Source: Thuidium tamariscinum (taxonomy: Eukaryota > Streptophyta > Bryopsida > Hypnales > Thuidiaceae). Taken from it: a DNA stretch of 64,000 nucleotides. The stretch's first letter is position 1, and each line of letters opens with the position of its first letter. The translations under genes and the position numbers were made by a program. Of the stretch, positions 57,425 to 64,000 are shown in pieces. Location: assembly GCA_947034885.2 (NCBI GenBank), contig OX344752.2:21475386-21539385 (forward strand), given 5' to 3'. The notes beneath the pieces are model-generated. The model was not told where the DNA came from. It did not search any database and saw only the letters and a list, made by a program, of their open reading frames with translations.

Positions 57425-58921
57425 TCAACGTGTGGTATTACAAAAATCTTCTTCTTTGGGTTCTGGACCTATCTCTTCAAGGTCTTTACGAGTAACACCT
57501 CGAGCTGTAGTACGCACTTTCCACTTCATCCAAGCGCGCTCAAATTGAATTTGTGAATCCAATTGTCCCACCTCTTTCACTGATTCCACAAATTTCTTCT
57601 CATGTAGCTTAACAAGCTTCCGCAATACTGATACTTCTTCTTCTGTGGTACCGTATTGAGGAGCCATAGCGAGAAAATCTAGCTCTGAGGCACATTGTAG
57701 AGCAGCAACGTAGTTGGTCTTTTCTTCCTCATCTATTTGCCGATTGAAGACTCTTACGTCATTGTGCACCCGCCAACGTTCGCGTTCAAGAATTCTCAAT
57801 TTTTGTTGAAGTATGGCATACACGTCCATTGGGTGTCCACGCTTCTCTTGTTTCTTCTTGTAATAAAGATCTCTACTTTTTTTCATAGAAGCTAGGCGCT
57901 AGTCATTTTCAGAGATGGCCCTATGTATGGCCTTCATCTCTTCCTTCAACATAGGGATGGTGTGTGCAGTTGTGCCAGCACTAAGTTCCAATGCTCTTAT
58001 TTGGCGCAATTCTAACACATGTCTTTTCACCAAATCCAAGGCCTCAATTGCTGAATCTAATTGAGCCTGGATAATGTCCACACTCTCTTCTCCATCACCT
58101 AGTCTCCCATCTTGGAGGCCTTCAACAATTTTTTGGCCTACTTCCATATGCTCATGACCCTCCCTGACTTGTTTTGGGATGTTTGATGGAGTCCCTCGGT
58201 CCTCTACCTTTCTTTTGCCTTTCTTGGCAAGTTCCAACTCCAAGGCCTTTTTTTGGTCGCCCATGCCAACATCCTCATCGTCGCTCTAGAAATTATACCC
58301 ATCGTATTCATGGGTGTGTTCATCCGAGCTAGAATTAGGCGACCATACTACCTCTTCATCCAAAACAGCTAACTTCCCAGGCTTCACTCGTGCCAATGAC
58401 TTCTTCACATCAATTGTTTCACCTTCTACCACAATAGATGCTTCTTCCACATGGTCTCCAACTAGAAGCTCCTTCAATGTTGACCAGTCCACTTTTTTCT
58501 TCAATATGTTTTCAGCATACACCATTTGGACCAGGAAGAAACAGAAATTGTCGTTTCTATACAGCTTCGTCTCCCCATACAACCTCATCCATACTTCCAA
58601 GCATCTGAGTGTGAAGTCTTCATCTTTGCAATATGCAAGATTGGCCTTGTTTTGCCCCAAATGAATCTTGTGGCGCCAATGTGGAAACAACTTGTTGATG
58701 TGGCACCAATCAACATATTTGTTGACTGTTTTGTAAGTCCAAGGCTCAGGTTCAGTCCTCCAACCCAAAAAAGCCTTGATTTTTGGATGTTGAAGGAGAG
58801 GCACTCGCTTCTTGTGACATTTCCCCTTCCTTTTACGGTCCTTGTCTCGAGCTGCCCTCTTCTGTGGTGAAGTCAATGGTTTGCCTGTACTAGGCTGGGC
58901 TGCTCCAATCTCATCCTCCAT
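57425..58921 (-). pseudogene. paralogue of the RING gene's N-terminal domain plus coiled coil, two in-frame TAG codons
   Basis: One frame of 498 codons runs from ATG 58921 to the stop at 57425 and is broken only by TAG at about 58288-58286 and TAG at 57901-57899. The first 150 residues match the RING protein's N-terminus: EPEPWTYKTVNKYVDWCHINKLFP (first part EPEPW, then VDWCHINKLFPHWRH), NKANLAYC, and KKVDWSTLKE. The rest is helical, with long charged heptad-like stretches (for example LRILERERWRVHNDVR), and has no RING. Both stops could be CAG-to-TAG changes. It faces the RING gene convergently and has a GCGACC array upstream, a mirror image of that gene. It may be an inactive second gene of the same element. 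Confidence 0.6.
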
Positions 58922-59219
58922 AACTATTGCTACCTGAGTACTATGCTACTCTATGGTTAACTTAACTAATTGTTCTACGACTAAAATGTTCTTTTCTAAA
59001 AACCTAAATCCCTAGAACAAGCAAACTACACATTTACAAACCTATATGCATTTACAAAATGTTTTGTTTTTTAAAAAAAAGGACACATTCACATACATAA
59101 CAGTATGTCAAGCATGTGCAGAGCTCGAGCGCGAAAATGGCAATCAAATCCCCGCGTGAAGTATGGAATCCCTTGCTTACGGGCACGCAATCAGCCACAT
59201 CTAAGTGGGTGAAGGTCAA

Positions 59220-59462
59220 TGCGCAAAGCAAGGGATGCGGACCTCGGGTCGGGGCGACTACTTAAGTATCCGCAGTCGCCTAGGACGCGTGCGCAAGGGC
59301 GACTGCGCATTCAAGGCGACCGCGAGTCCAAGAAGGTGCGCGTTCGTGGGGTGCGATCACGGGTGCGCGTTCGCGGGACGGGCGACCGCGGGTGCGCGAC
59401 CACGGGTGCGCGTTCGCGGGATGGGCGACCACGGCTGGGCGACCGCGCCTTCGGGTTTGGGG
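59220..59462. repeat. GCGACC-rich array upstream of the minus-strand paralogue
   Basis: GGGCGACCGCGGGTGCGCG-like words repeat about ten times. This mirrors the 52560-52890 array across the convergent gene pair and may be the right subterminal part of the same element, though no CCCTG terminus follows. Confidence 0.65.
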
Positions 59463-61968
59463 CTTCTAGTTCTTTTGTTGTTTTAACACCTTCATTATCA
59501 AATATTATAGTCTTTCACTCTATAAGTGATATATTTTTTTTCCTATGCAACCTTTGATGATAATTTTTGTCATTTTTAATCAAGAGTGAAATAATAAAAA
59601 CTTATGAAAATGTTTACATTCCGTTTTAATGAAAGCAAATTCGAAGGAGCTCAAAATAGGCCCTGGCCATTTACTGGTTAATGATTAGTTCAGTGACTTC
59701 TATGAAGTTAGCATCCCCTAAAGTCGTGAAGTCCCAAATTTGTAAGAATTTTGTATGGTTGAAATCGAAAAATCCTTTGTGTTGTAACTTTCTATAATCT
59801 TTGAAGATAATAGTTCACCAAAAAAAAGATATCTATTTTCAATAATTTATTTCTGAGGAACCTCTCATGTATCTAGAAATGGTTTCACAAGTAGTTAAAA
59901 AATAGTAGTCTTCTTCTATATTTACGAAAAAAACAAATTTGATACTGTATTAAAAGGTTTTAAAACTATTCAAATTATATATGATAAGGGAAATAAATTG
60001 TAAATAGGCAAAGGTAGAAAATTATTGTACATGCCCAAATGGCAAGAAAGTGTTGATGGAATAACATAATTGACCATCCCTATGGTTTAAATGATTTCTA
60101 AACAACATAGTTCAGTACTATCTATCATTTTCTTCCTTCTTTGAAAATATTGCAAACAAAACAAAATAAAGGAATTCAATCTATAATTGTATATAAGTTA
60201 AAGAAGTTAAATATGCCATGAATAAATGAATTCACATCCATTCTTCCAAAATGTAATAAACAAATTTTTGTAAAGCATGATGACAAACTCCATTTCCTCA
60301 TCCAAATATCCAATATGTCAGTAAGCCAATCTAAAATCATTAAAGAAAATAAAAAAATATAGTGCCTTTCAATATTTTCTTGGTTTCTCCCATTACAAAT
60401 TTATAACTTCATTTTGACATTCAAACTTAACCAATTAGCTATTCATAAAAGGTAACAAAACCGAATATTTGGAATTAAATTTCGTTTCCATTCAAAATTT
60501 CTAAATTGAAATCTTGTACTTTATTCAAGATCTATAGCAAAACTATCAAACATGGAATGGCACAAGAAACTTCTCTACACGTAAAGCCATTAATTCCTTA
60601 ATGACAAGGCGCCAAAGCCTATTTTGAGCTTCTTGGAATTTGTTGTAAATTGAAATAATTGTCTAAATTTTGACAAGTTCGACAACTTTCTTTTAATTAA
60701 AATTGTTCAAATTCTAATTCAAGTATTCAACATGTTAGATCTTTCAAAGAATTTTATGTTGTAGACCATTTATCGTAAGTTCAAGAAAGATTGACCGGTT
60801 TTGGTACACTTTGGCCATAGTACTCTTGATTTTCCGGGAGTACTTTCAAAATACAAAAACAATTTTTAAAAAATATAAAAAATATAGTGAATGTATATTT
60901 CTTCAAGAAGAAGATATCCGATGAAGGAAAAGTGTAGAAAAGGTTTCTAAGTAGGTGAAGTGGTGAACTAGAAAAATACAAATGGCTCATGGAAATAGGC
61001 ACTTTTATTTTTCAATTTGTAAAAAATAGGGAAATTGGCCAAATTGGATCTTAACATTTTTATAAAAACTATATATGTGTAAATTTTCAATTTTTATAAA
61101 TCTTTTATTATCATTCTATAATTAGAAACATCTTCCCAGAAAATTGGAATCATTCTAATTATTTGGTATTTTCTATCATACATTCACACTATAATTCTAG
61201 AACTCTAGGTTTAGGGTAATACTTTTCAGATTTATAATAAATAAAATTTGAAAATAAAATTAAAGTTTTCTTTGTATATTAAGAATGAAGACTTAAATTA
61301 GTTTTGCCCTATCGGGAATTTGTCATTGAAAATTTCGAGTGGGTACATTATGTCCCCCTTTGCCCTTCAAGGATTAAGTATTGAATATTAGTTTCTTTTA
61401 AGCTTTCTTCATAAATTCATGATGATCAGAAATTTTTACTAGAAAATTCAAATTCTGAATACATGCACTAGTCAATCATGTCAATTCATCTCTAATTCAT
61501 CTCTAATTTAAAAAATCACCTAAAAATCTTCGCACGTAAGGATTGAGGAGCAAAGAAATGGAGGATACAATTATCAAGGACTTTTTAGTTTCACTATACG
61601 AATAAAGGCTCATCATATTTTATTTAATTACTACCAACTTGAACTCTTGAAGTGAATGAAGTCTCAAATGTTTGGGTCCTTTGTTGCTTGAAGTCCCATA
61701 TCTCTTAAGTCTATTTTAAATCTTTAAGGATGTAAATTACTAGAGGAAAAAAATCCCTTATACTATAGAGTACTATGGACAATAAAAACCTATAACATTT
61801 TGGGAATTGTAATTTTACTCAATATTGTCTATTATTGGGAAAAAAAATTGCACACTAAAGGGCCAACAAACATGTCAATGTCATTGACTTCAAGCAATCA
61901 AGTGACTATTTAATAATATGACAAAATAATGAAAATCCTTTAACACAATTTAACAAGTAATTTGAACA
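59463..61968. other. AT-rich region with one degenerate MITE copy, no gene seen
   Basis: Apart from the MITE-like copy at 60775-61290, nothing was recognised. Confidence 0.4.
60775..61290. mobile_element. degenerate MITE family copy 4, inverted
   Basis: TTCAAGAAAGATTGACCGG at about 60781 matches the right-end repeat of the MITE at 15306, and the block around GAACTAGAAAAATACAAATG is the reverse complement of its right half. The far terminus is not recognisable. Confidence 0.5.
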
Positions 61969-62035
61969 CAGGGTTGCTAGCGTGTGAGCCTGGGAGCGTG
62001 AGCCTGTGAGCCTGTGAGCCTGTGAGTAGGAACTT
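61969..62035. mobile_element. terminus of the methyltransferase-carrying hAT-like element (copy 2)
   Basis: CAGGGTTGCTAGCGTGTGAGCC followed by four or five GAGCCTGTG or GAGCCTGGG words, then an A/T-rich block with ACCGTGGA. This is the same organisation as the - strand at 10056-9950. The preceding eight bases are TTTGAACA. The element extends right, beyond the window. Confidence 0.65.
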
Positions 62036-62368
62036 TTTTTGGCCAAAAAAGTGGATTTTTTTTCCAAAAAAGTGGATGAGGATCTGTAACCGTGGATTTA
62101 CCTATGGCCGTGGTTTTGAATAGTGTATACTGCTTTTGGAGGGTTATTTGGAATTTTGGATATTTCCTCCCGCAGAAATCTTAAGTCCGTCAAAAGAGCT
62201 TGTAATAATGAATTTGTGTTGGATTTAAAGTTCTTTGTTCAACACCAAATTTATTATGTCTTTGGTTCGAGTTGGTTTAGGGTTCTTCAATTTATATTTA
62301 GTGAAAATATACTTTATTTCAAGGAAGATAAAGTGTATATTTTACTTGCCATTTTTATTCATACATAA

Positions 62369-62640
62369 CCATTTGGAAGGGACTATATGTTCAACTTCCC
62401 ATTTTTTTCATTGAGATCCATTTGGAGGGGAGTATATGTTAACTTCCCATTTTTTTCATTGAGACCCATTTGTAGGTGACGATCTATTTCCTTGATATAC
62501 AATTGAATAGAAAATTCCAAATAACAAGATTCAAGAGAAAAATAAAAAACAATTTATAGCCATAAAAAAAACTGTATATAGCAATAGAAGCAAACACTAT
62601 ATAGCCATGAGAGCAAACAATATATAGCCATAAAGCACAC
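62369..62640. repeat. two small tandem repeats between terminus and gene
   Basis: An approximately 52-bp unit (ATTTGGAAGGG...CATTGAGATCC) occurs twice at 62369-62470. A unit of about 27 bp with TATATAGCCAT and AGCAAACA occurs three times at 62565-62640. They account for the longer terminus-to-gene distance here compared with copy 1. Confidence 0.65.
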
Positions 62641-62706
62641 AAATCCAATCATAATAAAAATCAAAACATACTGGTTTGACTCATGAAATATGTCAATTCC
62701 ATGAGT

Positions 62707-64000
62707 CTAATTTGTAGTAGACTCTGTCGCAGAATCCATGTCACTAGAAGACTCTGAAGTCTCTCTACCCTCAGACACTGATCCATCTATGAATTGTAAG
62801 ACATTTAGAGCGTAAGAAGGTTTGCGTTTTTTGGATTTAGAAGTACCAAACTCCGCAAACGCTGATGCTAATTGCTCTGCATAGATTGGAAGATCGAACG
62901 GCTTCTCCGGGCTTGAGATGAGTCTTTGTCTCTTCTTCACTTCGTCCTCCATGATTACTCCGTCGTTGCTACATATGCACCAAATGCATTGTTAGATAAA
63001 TGAAACATTCCAACTACAATGAAAATAGAAAATGGATATATGAAAAAACTTACTTACAGGGTTTAGGGCGCCGAACGAACTTCCGAGGCACAATCACAAC
63101 AGCATCTTGATCTTGTGATAAAACCACAGGTGCTACCTCTGAACTTGGAGCCACGATCATTGGAGCATCTACCTTCTTCATTGGCAAGAGGATGTGCTGA
63201 AAAATCCTCTTGTCTTCTTCCAACGCAACAATATGACGCCCCGTTGCACGGCATGCAGTAATAGATGCACCTGCCACAAACCAGAAGGTGAATCATTTTT
63301 GTAATCATTGACTATATAAAGTAGAGATGGTTTAAAGACATTCAAGAAATCAGAACTCACCTGTAGATGCAGTACAATCAAGTACAATGTCTCCTTCATC
63401 AGTGGTGCCTTCGATGATGAACTGAATGAAGCGGGCGTCCTTCTCTCGAGCTCCGCGCCAAGCCATTCGATCCATGTCATTCATCAACATGGTGTCCTCC
63501 GTTGTGTAATTCATGAGCAGGTCATCGCGACAGAGGTCTACCTTGGCTTTCAGCATGGTTTGAGAACGCCTGAACTGGAAATTTGATTTCCCTCGATCTC
63601 CTAGATGCTTGACAAACAGTGTAATGCCAAACTTCAAAGTCTGCAAGCACAAGCAAAAGTGACATGAGAATAAGTAACAAAAAAAGTAACTAATTCATCT
63701 TCTAATGAATATTTTCAAACATTAAGAAAGTAATACCGTTTGATCTGGTTGAACTGCTGATGTAAGGTGCATGCGATTCATGCCCATCCACTCTTTCATC
63801 TTCCTGATGTTTGGGTACTCTTGAAGAAGTCCTGCAATGGTTTCCAAGGAGTCTTGGCCCCAAGAATGGAACACAACAATGCAGCCGTCGTCCTGCAAAT
63901 GCTTGTCTGCAAATGCAAAAGCTTGAAAGATGGTAAAATACTCCTTATTTGCGTTCCAATAAGGAATGTGCTTGGAGCCCCCAATGTCTGGTACAGGCAA
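62707..64000 (-). CDS. beta-class DNA methyltransferase-like gene, copy 2 (5' part outside window)
   Basis: Exons 64000-63737, 63640-63361, 63270-63058 and 62968-62707 line up with the last four exons of the gene at 3357-9732, with introns at the same places. The visible frame has no stops. Motif I-like LDCTASTG followed by CRATGRHIVALEED spans the 63361/63270 junction, identical in layout to copy 1. The upstream part (HLQDDGCIVVFHSWG) corresponds to the strand and helix after motif IV; motif IV itself is outside the window. The C-terminus keeps the PFDLPIYAE block and an acidic Ser-rich tail (SSSDMDSATES). The copies are clearly diverged at the protein level, so they are not a recent duplicate. 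Confidence 0.65.

Overview
The window looks like nuclear DNA of a land plant. The evidence is spliced genes with GT-AG introns of mostly 85-280 bp, a complete CACTA (En/Spm) transposase gene set with DUF4216 and DUF4218 domains, and a plant-type L-gulonolactone oxidase gene. I cannot name the species. The AT-rich, transposon-loaded background with many tandem repeats would fit a non-seed plant, but that is a guess. No rRNA, tRNA, CRISPR or bacterial operon structure was seen.

Layout. 1-1.6 kb is a GGAACGGAT-rich segment, probably LTR-retrotransposon debris. 3.36-9.73 kb (+) is a multi-exon gene encoding a ParB-like domain, a lysine-rich linker and a circularly permuted (beta-class order) DNA amino-methyltransferase-like domain. 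A 1-kb minisatellite sits in its second intron. It ends about 320 bp before a terminus-like sequence at 10.06 kb. A second copy (62.7-64.0 kb, -, cut by the window edge) ends about 740 bp from a matching terminus at 61.97 kb, so the gene appears to travel in a TIR-bounded, hAT-like element. 11.6-14.1 kb (-) is an apparently intact two-exon L-gulonolactone oxidase-like gene with a signal peptide and a C-terminal HDEL. A nearly identical but 3'-truncated copy lies at 21.3-33.3 kb and is split by a 9,391-bp hAT-like insertion (22299-31689) with a perfect 8-bp target duplication.

34.0-37.6 kb carries a dispersed 19-bp palindrome and two degenerate FCP1/SCP-like HAD domains (-). A CACTA element starts at 37583. 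It has a decayed TNP2-type transposase on the - strand (42.6-38.7 kb) and a divergent TNPA-like gene on the + strand (46.4-52.0 kb) whose C-terminal half is again a HAD domain lacking its catalytic aspartate. At 52383 a further hAT-like terminus begins. It matches the inverted right end of the 9.4-kb element and is followed by GCGACC arrays, a TATA box and an intact 824-aa RING-H2 gene (53.1-55.5 kb). Facing it is a second gene (58.9-57.4 kb, -) sharing the same N-terminal domain and followed upstream by another GCGACC array.

How it fits together. The region is a nest of DNA transposons in which unusual cargo recurs: ParB-methyltransferase, RING plus a novel shared domain, and pseudophosphatase HAD fused to a TNPA-like protein. 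Several cargo genes keep their reading frame except for isolated stop codons that single C-to-T changes could explain, as expected for methylated young transposons. The best candidates for something undescribed are the methyltransferase-carrying element, the HAD-TNPA association, and the RING/paralogue element family with GCGACC arrays.
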